A stretch of 64,000 bases of DNA from Gammaproteobacteria bacterium HGW-Gammaproteobacteria-13 (GTDB lineage Bacteria; Pseudomonadota; Gammaproteobacteria; Pseudomonadales; Pseudomonadaceae), in assembly GCA_002840155.1 (NCBI GenBank), contig PGZH01000005.1, positions 186,001-250,000 on the forward strand, written 5' to 3'. The notes under the pieces are model-generated. The model was not told where the DNA came from. It did no database searches and saw only the letters and a list, made by a program, of their open reading frames with translations. The position numbers and the translations under genes are program-made. Numbering within the stretch: the first letter of the stretch is position 1; each line of letters begins with the position of its first letter. This document shows positions 34,966-43,059 of the stretch, in pieces.

Positions 34966-35568
34966 ATGTTGAAAATTGTCCACCTTCTGACGGGCGCTCT
35001 CGCCCTGCTACTTTCTTTTGCCCCGCACTTTGGCGACACACCACAGTCACTCCTAGAACAACCCAGCGCGCTGTGCCTTGCTCTGTTCGGCCTGCTTAAC
35101 CTGTTGCTTGCCCCACAACTGCCCATCTGGCACGCCGGCCTGCGCCATCAAGCGCAAAACCTGGTTTCCGCCTTACTAGTCCTCGGCACCCTGCTACAAG
35201 CCTTGATTCTGCTCGCCCCGCTGCCCGTCATTGCCAACCAACCGGCCAGCCTGTTTAGCCTGCTGATCATCGCTGCCGCCATAGCCGTACACCTGGCGGC
35301 CAACCTGCGCCTTAAATCGCGCAACACCTCAAGCTCGCAAGATCTGGGCGACCGCGAAACAGGTACCGTTAAGTGGTTCAACACCTCGAAGGGTTTCGGC
35401 TTTATCTCCCGCGACTCGGGGGACGATATTTTTGTGCACTTTCGCGCCATTCGCGGTGAAGGCCACCGCGTATTGGTCGAAGGCCAGCGGGTCGAGTTCG
35501 CCGTAATGCAACGCGACAAAGGCCTACAGGCCGAAGACGTCATCGCCGCGCTGCCTGCGCGACGTTAA
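34966..35568 (+). CDS. Membrane-anchored cold-shock-domain protein
   Basis: A 200-aa fusion of an N-terminal membrane part and a C-terminal cold-shock domain. Three to four hydrophobic segments cover residues about 4-112 ([66 protein letters not shown]). After a Ser-rich linker, residues 131-197 are a CspA-like OB fold with [15 protein letters not shown] (RNP1) and DDIFVHF (RNP2). It should place a nucleic-acid-binding domain at the inner face of the membrane. A protein of similar position exists in P. aeruginosa (PA0961, annotated cold-shock). Own promoter, followed by a terminator. Confidence 0.85.
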   Translation: MLKIVHLLTGALALLLSFAPHFGDTPQSLLEQPSALCLALFGLLNLLLAPQLPIWHAGLRHQAQNLVSALLVLGTLLQALILLAPLPVIANQPASLFSLLIIAAAIAVHLAANLRLKSRNTSSSQDLGDRETGTVKWFNTSKGFGFISRDSGDDIFVHFRAIRGEGHRVLVEGQRVEFAVMQRDKGLQAEDVIAALPARR

Positions 35569-35580
35569 GCGCATAAATGC

Positions 35581-35607
35581 AAAAGGCCCGCACATTGCGG
35601 GCCTTTT
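35581..35607. terminator. Bidirectional terminator between the cold-shock gene and slyX
   Basis: AAAAGGCCCGCA pairs with TGCGGGCCTTTT. T-runs on both sides, between convergent genes. Confidence 0.88.
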
Positions 35608-35622
35608 GGGTTTTATAGCCAA

Positions 35623-35829
35623 TCAATAATGAGGCGGCGGTGCCTCATCCTCAGCCATACCGAACTGCGAACTCACCTCATCCTGACGCTTGATCAACGC
35701 AGCCACCTGCAGTTGCAAGCGCTCCAGAAGCCGCTGTTGCGCCACCAGCGCATCATTAAGCGCCTGAATAGTGTCGTCCTGAAAAGCCAGCCGGCTTTGC
35801 AGATCGTTGATGCGCTCTTCTATTTCCAC
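35623..35829 (-). CDS. slyX: SlyX-family protein
   Basis: A 68-aa heptad-rich protein ([40 protein letters not shown]) ending in a Pro-rich tail with PPPHY, as SlyX proteins do. Probably a coiled-coil trimer; function unknown. The GTG at 35829 is preferred because GAGG lies 8 nt before it; a TTG at 35832 abuts the HIT stop directly. Cotranscribed with the HIT gene. Confidence 0.88.
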   Translation of the reverse strand: MEIEERINDLQSRLAFQDDTIQALNDALVAQQRLLERLQLQVAALIKRQDEVSSQFGMAEDEAPPPHY

Positions 35830-35832
35830 CAA

Positions 35833-36258
35833 TCAAGCCTCAGCAAAACAAAAACCCCCAGTCAAAACCAGGCGTAAACGAGCTTTCAACGCGGCCAATT
35901 GCTCAGGCGTGTACGCCTGCGCCGGATGCTTGCCCCAAACGGGCGCTGGCCAAGCCGCATCCTCGCGACGCCGCACGATGACATGCATATGCAGCTGACT
36001 GACCACATTGCCCAAGGTCGCGACATTCATCTTGTCTGCTGCAAAACAATCCTTGAGCACTTCAGCCAGGCCGTTGGTTTCCCGCCAGAACTGCAGCTGA
36101 TCAGCCCCATCCAGCTGAAACAACTCACTGACATCTTCACGACGCGGCACCAGGATAAACCAAGGGTACTGCGCATCATTCATCAACAGCAGACTGCATA
36201 ACGGGTAATCCCCCATCCAGACAGTGTCCTGCTGCAAACGCGAATCCAGAACAAACAT
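35833..36258 (-). CDS. HIT-family hydrolase
   Basis: A 141-aa histidine-triad protein. The triad box is VVSQLHMHVIVRR (HxHxx, first His of the triad less obvious), preceded by PWFILVPRREDVSELFQLD, which is typical of the DUF/HIT proteins next to slyX in Pseudomonas (PA0959). Likely hydrolyses nucleoside phosphoramidates or dinucleoside polyphosphates; substrate not known. RBS AAAGG. No gap to slyX. Confidence 0.88.
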   Translation of the reverse strand: MFVLDSRLQQDTVWMGDYPLCSLLLMNDAQYPWFILVPRREDVSELFQLDGADQLQFWRETNGLAEVLKDCFAADKMNVATLGNVVSQLHMHVIVRRREDAAWPAPVWGKHPAQAYTPEQLAALKARLRLVLTGGFCFAEA

Positions 36259-36270
36259 AACTATCTACCT

Positions 36271-36579
36271 TTAAGAAAACCCACTCACTCGGTTTTGACA
36301 GAGATCGAACAGAACAAGCAATGACACCTGAAGCCTGATCAGCAAACCGGCTGCCAAACCAAAGCCAGCAAACATCGATTGAGCAGGATACGCCGAAGCT
36401 GAAAACACAGCACCAAGGATCAACCACACCACCACGCACCAATAGACAGCACTCAGCAAACCCGCCTCAAGCACGCGCACCAAAACTGTTCCCTTCGGTA
36501 ATCCCCACTCAGCAAGCAAACGCCACACAACCGCCATACAACGGCAAGCAACTGAAAACAGAGCAGAAAGCGACCGCAA
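36271..36579 (-). CDS. Possible small membrane protein, unrecognised
   Basis: An open frame of 102 codons from a TTG that has AAAGG five bases upstream. The translation is strongly hydrophobic with two to three candidate helices (LEAGLLSAVYWCVVVWLILGAVF, MFAGFGLAAGLLIRLQVSLLVLF) and a final DLCQNRVSGFS. It would lie 12 bp upstream of the HIT gene on the same strand. I do not recognise it. AT content is higher than in neighbours, and the frame could be a chance or decayed one. Confidence 0.3.
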   Translation of the reverse strand: MRSLSALFSVACRCMAVVWRLLAEWGLPKGTVLVRVLEAGLLSAVYWCVVVWLILGAVFSASAYPAQSMFAGFGLAAGLLIRLQVSLLVLFDLCQNRVSGFS

Positions 36580-37010
36580 AAATACCTTTCACTGAGCATA
36601 AAAATAGAAAAACCTGCTGAAAAACCAATCACAAACCAATGCAAACCCCGAAAACCTCGATCACGCAGGTCAAATCGAGGATAAAAAATTGGCTTTCAGG
36701 GTTTTGTGCACGACTATTGCTAAGCAATCCATGACGAATCGCACTGCACCGTTTGGCTGCCGAAGGCAACCCACACGCAGGCGCAAAAATCCGTCAGCAT
36801 TGACTTCGAGCACGCCAGCAGCATCTACAAAAATGCGACATGATTCATAAGCTTTTGCGACACAGCCGTGAAGAAATCGTAATGAATAGATTGCAACTAT
36901 CGCCAACATTGGCAGCGTGCTATAAGTTACCGCCGACACAAAAAGAAAGAGTCGTCCATATAACAACCAGCCGGACGGCGCAACTTTTCTAAACCAAAGG
37001 AGCAATCACG
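36580..37010. other. Gene-free region upstream of the OprD porin
   Basis: About 430 bp. A 111-codon frame on the minus strand (36670-37005) has no gene-like features. The stretch from about 36890 to 37000 probably holds the porin promoter (TTGGCA at 36907-36914, CTATAAG about 36920) and a leader with the RBS AAAGGAG just before 37011. Confidence 0.45.
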
Positions 37011-38330
37011 ATGCAAGTGATGAAGTGGAGCGTAATCGCCCTCGCAGTAGCAGCGGGCACCACCCAAATGGCAGTGGCATCCAGCCAGTCCGAATCCAAG
37101 GGCATCATTGAAGACAGCAGCTTCGATATCTTCAATCGCGCTCTTTACATGAACCGTGATTTCAGGAACGGTGCCAGCAATGGCGCTAGCGACTCTGCCA
37201 ACCCTGCTGGTTACCGTGAAGAGTTCGGCCTGGGCATACGCCTGCTGCTGGAATCCGGCTTCACTCAAGGTACCGTGGGCGTAGGTTTTGACGCACACTC
37301 CCTCTCCAGCATCAAGCTGGACAGCGGTCGCGGCCGTGTGGGCACTGGCCAATTTGCTAAAACTGGCGACGGCCGTGCTGATGACACCCAAACCGAAGTT
37401 GGCGGCGCTATCAAGTTCCGCGTATCCGACACAGTGCTGAAACATGGCAACATGTTCACCGGCAGCCCAGTATTCTCTACTGATGACAGCCGCATCCTGC
37501 CAGAAGTTGCGACCGGCACTCTGCTGACCAGCAACGAAATCGAAGGCCTGGAACTGACCGCAGGTCGCTTCACTGCCTTGAGCAGTCAAACTGGCAGCTA
37601 TCGCGACAGCATCAATGGCCGCGATGGTGACACCGGCATCAAAAACCCAGGCCTGACCTCCGCTAACATTGTTGGCGCAAGCTACAGCTTCACCGACAAC
37701 TTCAGCGGCGCCATTCACGCCTCCGATGTCGAAGATTACTTTAAGAAAAAGTATGTCAACCTGAACTATAATCTGCCCCTGGCAGAAGAGCAGGCTCTGA
37801 ACTTCGATTTCAACTTCTACCGCACTACCGATGACGGTAAGAAACTTGCCGGCACTGTCGACAATAAAATTTTCAGCCTGGCAGCCGCGTACAGCTTCGG
37901 TGCTCACACTGTAACGCTGGCCCACCAGCGCTCCTCCGGTGACAGCGCCTACGCATACGGCGTTGACGGCGGCGGTACCATCTGGCTTGCCAACTCGGTA
38001 CAGTTTTCCGACTTCGACCGTGAAGATGAAAATTCCTGGCAGGTTCGTTACGACCTGAACATGGCCTCTTACGGCGTACCGGGCTTGAGCTTCATGAGCC
38101 GTTACATTCGCGGCAACAACATTGATACCGGCGTTGCTGGTGCTGATGAAGGTCAAGAACACGAATTTGACTTCGAAACCAAATACGTGATCCAAGAAGG
38201 CGCTGCGAAAGATCTCTCGTTCCGTCTGCGTAGTGCAATCTGGCGCGCTAACAGCGCCATGAATGATGCTTACAGCTCCGACGTAAATGACGTGCGCCTG
38301 ATCGTTGAATACCCACTGAGCGTTCTGTAA
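37011..38330 (+). CDS. OprD-family outer-membrane porin
   Basis: A 439-aa porin with a signal peptide of about 23 residues (ending AVA-SSQSES). The mature start SKGIIEDSSFDIFNRALYMNRD is the OprD-family hallmark, and the C-terminus ends in an 18-stranded-barrel-type strand (DVRLIVEYPLSVL). Conserved blocks include GFTQGTVGVGFDAH and GNMFTGSPVFSTDDSRILPE. OprD-family proteins pass basic amino acids or aromatic acids; this one lies at the P. aeruginosa oprD position between slyX and proS, which favours basic amino acids, but the substrate is inferred. Followed by a strong terminator. Confidence 0.92.
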   Translation: MQVMKWSVIALAVAAGTTQMAVASSQSESKGIIEDSSFDIFNRALYMNRDFRNGASNGASDSANPAGYREEFGLGIRLLLESGFTQGTVGVGFDAHSLSSIKLDSGRGRVGTGQFAKTGDGRADDTQTEVGGAIKFRVSDTVLKHGNMFTGSPVFSTDDSRILPEVATGTLLTSNEIEGLELTAGRFTALSSQTGSYRDSINGRDGDTGIKNPGLTSANIVGASYSFTDNFSGAIHASDVEDYFKKKYVNLNYNLPLAEEQALNFDFNFYRTTDDGKKLAGTVDNKIFSLAAAYSFGAHTVTLAHQRSSGDSAYAYGVDGGGTIWLANSVQFSDFDREDENSWQVRYDLNMASYGVPGLSFMSRYIRGNNIDTGVAGADEGQEHEFDFETKYVIQEGAAKDLSFRLRSAIWRANSAMNDAYSSDVNDVRLIVEYPLSVL

Positions 38331-38349
38331 TTCAGAGTGCTTAGCTGGT

Positions 38350-38379
38350 AAAAAAAGCCCGACCTAGGTCGGGCTTTTT
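38350..38379. terminator. Bidirectional terminator after the OprD gene
   Basis: A palindrome AAAAAGCCCGACC/GGTCGGGCTTTTT with T-runs on both strands, between convergent genes. Confidence 0.9.
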
Positions 38380-38395
38380 CTTATCTGCTGAAAAC

Positions 38396-38812
38396 TTACA
38401 ACGGCAACGCATAAGTCCCCGTGACATGCGCAACCAACTCATCTTCATTACCCTGCGAATACACAGAAACTTCGCAAACAGCCTGCCTACGACTCAATCT
38501 CAATATCCGCGCTTCGGCTAATAGATCAACTGATTTGGGTTTAACCAGAAAGTTGATATTCAAATTAGACGTCACGGCCATTTCCACCCGACCAAGACTG
38601 CCAAGCACCACCGCATACATCGCCGCATCCGCCAACGCCATAATGGTTGGCCCGGACAAAGTGCCGCCAGGGCGAATTAATTTGCTGTGAAATGGCACCC
38701 GCGCCAGCGCACCCTTAGCATCCAGCCGATCGATACACAGGTTGATATCTTCTGCCATCGGCAGCCCTGCGCGAATCAGCGCCTGCACCTGTTCCGCCGT
38801 CAATATCGACAC
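38396..38812 (-). CDS. PaaI-type hotdog thioesterase
   Basis: A 138-aa protein. The GTG start at 38812 follows AAGGAGG. Motifs of the PaaI/YiiD hotdog fold: [24 protein letters not shown] (the conserved Asp on the central helix) and [13 protein letters not shown]. Likely an acyl-CoA thioesterase in the cytoplasm; substrate unknown. Single gene, convergent with oprD and divergent from proS. Confidence 0.85.
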   Translation of the reverse strand: MSILTAEQVQALIRAGLPMAEDINLCIDRLDAKGALARVPFHSKLIRPGGTLSGPTIMALADAAMYAVVLGSLGRVEMAVTSNLNINFLVKPKSVDLLAEARILRLSRRQAVCEVSVYSQGNEDELVAHVTGTYALPL

Positions 38813-38918
38813 ACTCCCCTCCTTTTATAAGCACACGCCAGCATCCTGTACGCATCTGTACAGGCACCGTACAATGCGGGCCATTCAAAATCTCTTGCAA
38901 CCGACAGAACAGCCAAAT

Positions 38919-40634
38919 ATGCGTACCAGCCAGTTCCTGCTCTCGACCCTGAAAGAAACCCCATCCGATGCTGTGGTGATCAGCCATCAGCTGATGCTGC
39001 GTGCCGGCATGATCCGCAAGCTCGCTTCCGGCCTCTACACCTGGCTGCCCATGGGCCTGCGTGTGCTGCGCAAGGTTGAGAAGGTCGTGCGTGAAGAAAT
39101 GAATGCCGCCGGCGCGCTGGAAGTGCTGATGCCGGGCATTCAGCCGGCAGAGCTGTGGCAGGAATCCGGTCGCTGGGAGCAGTACGGCCCGGAACTGCTG
39201 CGCATGAAGGATCGCCACGGCCGCGATTTCTGCGCCGGCCCGACCCATGAAGAAGTGATCACCGATCTGGCGCGCAATGAGCTGAACAGCTACAAGCAGC
39301 TGCCAATCAACCTGTATCAGATCCAGACCAAGTTCCGTGACGAAATCCGTCCGCGCTTCGGCCTGATGCGCGGACGCGAGTTCATCATGAAGGACTCTTA
39401 CTCCTTCCACGTCGACCAGGCTTCGCTGCAGGAAACCTATGACCGCATGCACCAGGCGTACTGCAACGTGTTCACCCGCCTGGGCTTGAATTTCCGCCCT
39501 GTGCAGGCAGATACCGGCTCCATCGGCGGTACTGGCTCCCACGAATTCCACGTACTGGCTGACTCCGGCGAAGACGATATCGCTTTCAGCGACAGCTCCG
39601 ACTACGCCGCCAATATCGAGAAAGCCGAAGCCGTTCCGCGCGAAAGCAGCCGTGGCGCAGCCACTGAAAGCATGCGCATGGTTGACACCCCGGACACCAA
39701 GACCATTGACGCACTGGTGCAGGGCTTTGGCCTGGCCATCGAAAAAACCATCAAGACCCTGATGGTGCATGGCGCGAAAAAAGGCACCTTGGTCGCCTTG
39801 ATCGTACGTGGCGACCACGAACTCAACGAGATCAAGGCCGCCAACCTGGAGCTGGTTGCCAGCCCACTGGTATTTGCCAGCGAAGCCGAGATTCGCGCGG
39901 CCATCGGCGCAGGTCCTGGCTCGCTAGGCCCGGTCAATCTGCCGATCCCTTGCGTGGTTGACCGCTCAGTTGCCCTGATGAGCGACTTCGCCTCGGGTGC
40001 CAATATTGATGACAAACACTATTTCGGCGTCAACTGGGAGCGCGACCTGCCCTTGCCGATCGTGGCCGACCTGCGCAACGTGCTGGCCGGCGACCCGAGC
40101 CCAGATGGCAAAGGCACCCTGGAAATCAAGCGCGGCATCGAAGTCGGGCATATCTTCCAGCTGGGCACCAAGTACAGCGAAGCGCTGAACTGCCAGGTAC
40201 TCGGCGAGAACGGCAAGCCGGTAACCCTGACCATGGGCTGCTATGGCATCGGCGTTTCCCGGGTGGTGGCGGCGGCCATCGAGCAGAATAATGATGACCG
40301 CGGCATCCTCTGGAATGACGCTCTGGCGCCTTTCCATATCGCTCTGGTGCCGCTGCGTTACGAAACCGATGCCGTACGCGAAGCCACCGACACGCTGTAT
40401 GCGCAGCTAACTGCTGCCGGCTATGAAGTGCTGCTCGATGACCGTGACAAAAAGACCAGCCCAGGTATCAAATTCGCGGACATGGAACTGATCGGCATCC
40501 CGCATCGCATCGTAGTCAGTGATCGCGGCCTGGCCGAAGGTAACCTGGAATACAAGAGCCGCAAGGAAATCGACGCCCAGGCCGTGCCTGTCGCCGACAT
40601 CCTGAGCTTTATCCAGGCCCGTATCAGCCACTGA
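38919..40634 (+). CDS. proS: Prolyl-tRNA synthetase
   Basis: A 571-aa class II synthetase of the bacterial type, start at 38919 ([19 protein letters not shown]). Catalytic core: [18 protein letters not shown], motif 2 ([27 protein letters not shown]) and motif 3 ([17 protein letters not shown]). The large insertion (about 225-395) is the editing domain that removes mischarged alanine. A C-terminal anticodon domain ends at [10 protein letters not shown]. Standard length. A short lipoprotein and transglycosylase pair follows. Confidence 0.98.
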   Translation: MRTSQFLLSTLKETPSDAVVISHQLMLRAGMIRKLASGLYTWLPMGLRVLRKVEKVVREEMNAAGALEVLMPGIQPAELWQESGRWEQYGPELLRMKDRHGRDFCAGPTHEEVITDLARNELNSYKQLPINLYQIQTKFRDEIRPRFGLMRGREFIMKDSYSFHVDQASLQETYDRMHQAYCNVFTRLGLNFRPVQADTGSIGGTGSHEFHVLADSGEDDIAFSDSSDYAANIEKAEAVPRESSRGAATESMRMVDTPDTKTIDALVQGFGLAIEKTIKTLMVHGAKKGTLVALIVRGDHELNEIKAANLELVASPLVFASEAEIRAAIGAGPGSLGPVNLPIPCVVDRSVALMSDFASGANIDDKHYFGVNWERDLPLPIVADLRNVLAGDPSPDGKGTLEIKRGIEVGHIFQLGTKYSEALNCQVLGENGKPVTLTMGCYGIGVSRVVAAAIEQNNDDRGILWNDALAPFHIALVPLRYETDAVREATDTLYAQLTAAGYEVLLDDRDKKTSPGIKFADMELIGIPHRIVVSDRGLAEGNLEYKSRKEIDAQAVPVADILSFIQARISH

Positions 40635-40661
40635 TCTCAGCCCCCTTTAGCAAGAGTCGTC

Positions 40662-41615
40662 ATGTTCAAGCGAAACACCCTCAGCCTCATCGCCACCCTG
40701 CTGGGTGGCTCTCTGCTACTCAGCGGTTGCGCCAACCAGTTGCCGCAACGCAGCGAGCACGAGGAGCGCGTCGAGCGCAAATTGCTCGATCACAGCCTGC
40801 AGATCGATGTGGGTGAGCCACGCGTGCTGGAGTTGCCGCAACGCCGCGTGCGCGTGCATGAACAGAAGACCTTCGAGGTTACGGCGTTTGACGTCACGCG
40901 CCGCTATGACCGCTACACCCCCTACCAGCCCTGGCGCGAGTTGTATGAAGTACCACTGGGAGCACTGGCAGTGGTCGGCGGCATCGGCGCCAACGTGCTC
41001 AACGTGGTACTGCTCGGCAGCCTGCCGGATACCGTCACCAAAGACTGGATCAGCTACGGCTTTGCCGGGCTCAACCCGGCAATGAACGTCGAGTCCAACG
41101 GCCGCTCGCAGCAAAACCTCGCCAGCCTTGAGGAGCGCCGTCAGGATGCGCGCATGGAGTATTCCAGCCTGCCATGGGCCGAGCGCCCGGTGCTGGTTAA
41201 AGCCGGCGAACAGAGCCATGAACTGCTCACCGACCGCAATGGCATCCTGCGCCTGAACCTGCTCGACAGCCCATTTGCCGAAGAAGATGTCACGCGCATC
41301 AGCACCCTGCTGCTGACCGTTGAAGATGATCAGGGCTCAGCGCGCGCCGATGCCTCCCTGCTGGTCAGCCGCACCCTGCGCGGCAAGCTGCAGGAAGCCC
41401 ACCAGTTGATCTACAACGACCTTGAGGGTGACGACGTTGCCCAGTGGGTGCACCGGGTCAAACGCCTGTCAGAGCTGGGCCTGGAAGAGGAAGCCAGCGA
41501 GCTGGAGCAGAGCCTGATCGAACTGACGCGCAATGATCCGGAACTGCAGAAGATCTTCCTCCAGGCCCTGACCAAAGACGCCGGCCGCCTGGTCGCCGAT
41601 CCTGGCAACGACTGA
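40662..41615 (+). CDS. Hypothetical lipoprotein
   Basis: A 317-aa lipoprotein with signal peptide MFKRNTLSLIATLLGGSLLL and lipobox LSGC. An RSEHEERVER segment follows, then a region with VRVHEQKTFEVTAFDVTRRYDRYTPYQPWRELYEVPLG and a hydrophobic stretch (ALAVVGGIGANVLNVVLLG). The C-terminal third is helical and acidic. No domain that I recognise; apparently conserved beside proS in Pseudomonas. Probably periplasmic-facing. It precedes the lytic transglycosylase gene by 7 bp, so the two may act together at the cell wall. Confidence 0.75.
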   Translation: MFKRNTLSLIATLLGGSLLLSGCANQLPQRSEHEERVERKLLDHSLQIDVGEPRVLELPQRRVRVHEQKTFEVTAFDVTRRYDRYTPYQPWRELYEVPLGALAVVGGIGANVLNVVLLGSLPDTVTKDWISYGFAGLNPAMNVESNGRSQQNLASLEERRQDARMEYSSLPWAERPVLVKAGEQSHELLTDRNGILRLNLLDSPFAEEDVTRISTLLLTVEDDQGSARADASLLVSRTLRGKLQEAHQLIYNDLEGDDVAQWVHRVKRLSELGLEEEASELEQSLIELTRNDPELQKIFLQALTKDAGRLVADPGND

Positions 41616-41622
41616 CGCATCC

Positions 41623-42195
41623 ATGCGGCAGCGCCTGACCTGCGCCTTACTCGGCCTGCTGCTCTGCAGTTCGACGTATGCCGACGTGCGCCAGGCGCCG
41701 GAGCCGGAACTGCGCACACTGCTGCAACAGACCGTGGCCCAGGCGGACAGCTTTCAGGATCGCTTCGAGGCCGAAGTCTGGCTGCTGGATATGTCCACGC
41801 GCATGCGCCGCTATATTCCGGATGCCGAGGAACGCCTGAGCCTGCTGCGCCTGGTGCATCGCGAAGCCAGTAAAGCCGGCTTGCGCCCCGATCTGGTGAT
41901 TGCCCTGATTCATGCCGAAAGCCATTTCGACCGCTTCGCCATCTCCTCAGTCGGCGCCCAGGGCATGATGCAAGTGATGCCCTTCTGGAAAGCCGAACTG
42001 GGCCGCCCACAGGACAACCTCACCGACAATGCCACCAACCTGCGTTACGGCTGCACCATTCTCAGTTTCTATCTGCGCAAGGAAAACGGCGACCTTAACC
42101 GCGCGCTGGCTCGCTATAACGGCAGCCTGGGCAAACACACCTACTCGGCCAAGGTGGTCGGTTTCTGGCACGACTTCTGGTATGTCAAACCGTAG
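41623..42195 (+). CDS. Lytic transglycosylase (SLT domain)
   Basis: A 190-aa periplasmic enzyme with a signal peptide (1-20, ending TYA-DV). The SLT (GH23) domain has VIALIHAESHFDRFAIS with the catalytic Glu, then SVGAQGMMQVMPFWKAEL, NLRYGCTILSFYL and NRALARYNGSLG. It cleaves peptidoglycan with 1,6-anhydro product formation. Shorter than Slt70 and lacks a lipobox, so a soluble periplasmic form. Coupled to the lipoprotein gene upstream. Confidence 0.9.
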   Translation: MRQRLTCALLGLLLCSSTYADVRQAPEPELRTLLQQTVAQADSFQDRFEAEVWLLDMSTRMRRYIPDAEERLSLLRLVHREASKAGLRPDLVIALIHAESHFDRFAISSVGAQGMMQVMPFWKAELGRPQDNLTDNATNLRYGCTILSFYLRKENGDLNRALARYNGSLGKHTYSAKVVGFWHDFWYVKP

Positions 42196-42269
42196 GATGA
42201 GTGAGCGACGCGGAGTACAGGACGCAAGCAGGACAGGAAACCCTATACACCGCGTAACTTATCAACGAC

Positions 42270-42545
42270 TCAGCGCCGCACAATAAATCCGGCAACTCCC
42301 TGCAGCGCCTGATCCTGCAGCTCCAGCGCGGTCACGTCGGCAGCCTGCGGCCCCTGCGCTAACCAGCTCGCCAATTCGATCACCGCAGTCTCATCGCCTT
42401 CGAACAGCACCTCGACCCGGCCATCGGCCAGGTTGCGCACCCAGCCATCGAGATCCAGACGCTCAGCCTGCTCTGCGGTCGTTTGGCGAAAACTGACGCC
42501 CTGAACGCGACCGCTGACGTAACCATGCTTGCAGATACGCGCCAC
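42270..42545 (-). CDS. yccX: Acylphosphatase
   Basis: A 91-aa acylphosphatase that hydrolyses carboxyl phosphates such as acetyl phosphate. The phosphate-binding loop VSGRVQGVSFRQTT includes the catalytic Arg, and WVRNLADGRVEVLFEGDE carries the catalytic Asn. Starts with GTG. Four bp after the TlpA-like gene, on the same strand. Confidence 0.95.
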   Translation of the reverse strand: MARICKHGYVSGRVQGVSFRQTTAEQAERLDLDGWVRNLADGRVEVLFEGDETAVIELASWLAQGPQAADVTALELQDQALQGVAGFIVRR

Positions 42546-42549
42546 GGCT

Positions 42550-43029
42550 CTAACCCTCCGCCTTGAGCGCAGCCAGGCGAGCGCTCAGACCGGCCGCCGT
42601 CTGCTCACCCAGCAGGCGCTCACGCATACGCCCCTGATCGTCGACGATATAGGTCACCGGCAGCACCTCGGCACGCGGCAACTGATAGCGCTCAGCCGGG
42701 TCCTGCGCCAGCACGGTAAAGGTGATGCCCATGTCTTGCGCCGCCTGGCTCAACTTTTCCCCCTGCAGCGCATCGAAATTCACCCCGAGCACCTGCACGG
42801 ATTGCTTCTTGAGCTGCTTCTCCAAGGCATTGAGTTCGGGAATCTCGGTGCGGCAGGGTGCGCACCACTGCGCCCAGTAATTAATCACTAACCACTGGCC
42901 TTCCAGGCGCTCAACCGCTACCTTTCGTCCATATTGATCGACGCCTATGTCTTCAGCGCAACCGGCCAGAATCAGACCTATGCCTACGCCCGCAACAGCA
43001 CGAATGATCGCCTGGAAACGCATTCCCAT
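42550..43029 (-). CDS. TlpA-like thioredoxin-domain lipoprotein
   Basis: A 159-aa lipoprotein with the start at 43029 (GGGAG 7 nt before). The lipobox is LAGC, after IIRAVAGVGIGLI. The mature part is a TlpA/ResA-like thioredoxin fold with the active site NYWAQWCAPCRTEIPEL (WCAPC) and cis-Pro in EVLPVTYIVDD. It should be a membrane-anchored periplasmic disulfide reductase, maybe for cytochrome c maturation. No partner gene nearby. Corresponds to the P. aeruginosa PA0953 position. Confidence 0.88.
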   Translation of the reverse strand: MGMRFQAIIRAVAGVGIGLILAGCAEDIGVDQYGRKVAVERLEGQWLVINYWAQWCAPCRTEIPELNALEKQLKKQSVQVLGVNFDALQGEKLSQAAQDMGITFTVLAQDPAERYQLPRAEVLPVTYIVDDQGRMRERLLGEQTAAGLSARLAALKAEG

Positions 43030-43059
43030 GCATTCGCTCCCTGATTCCATAAGGTTGAT

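Noticed and set aside
36905..36925. Sigma-54 -24/-12 promoter (TTGGCA ... TGC)
   Set aside because: The GG to GC distance is too short for sigma-54, so a sigma-70-like element is more plausible.
36670..37005. 111-codon minus-strand frame upstream of oprD
   Set aside because: No ribosome-binding signal and it covers the likely porin promoter.
36927..38195. 422-codon minus-strand frame opposite the OprD gene
   Set aside because: The porin has signal peptide and OprD blocks on the plus strand. The other frame is low-complexity Ala/Val/Asp-rich.
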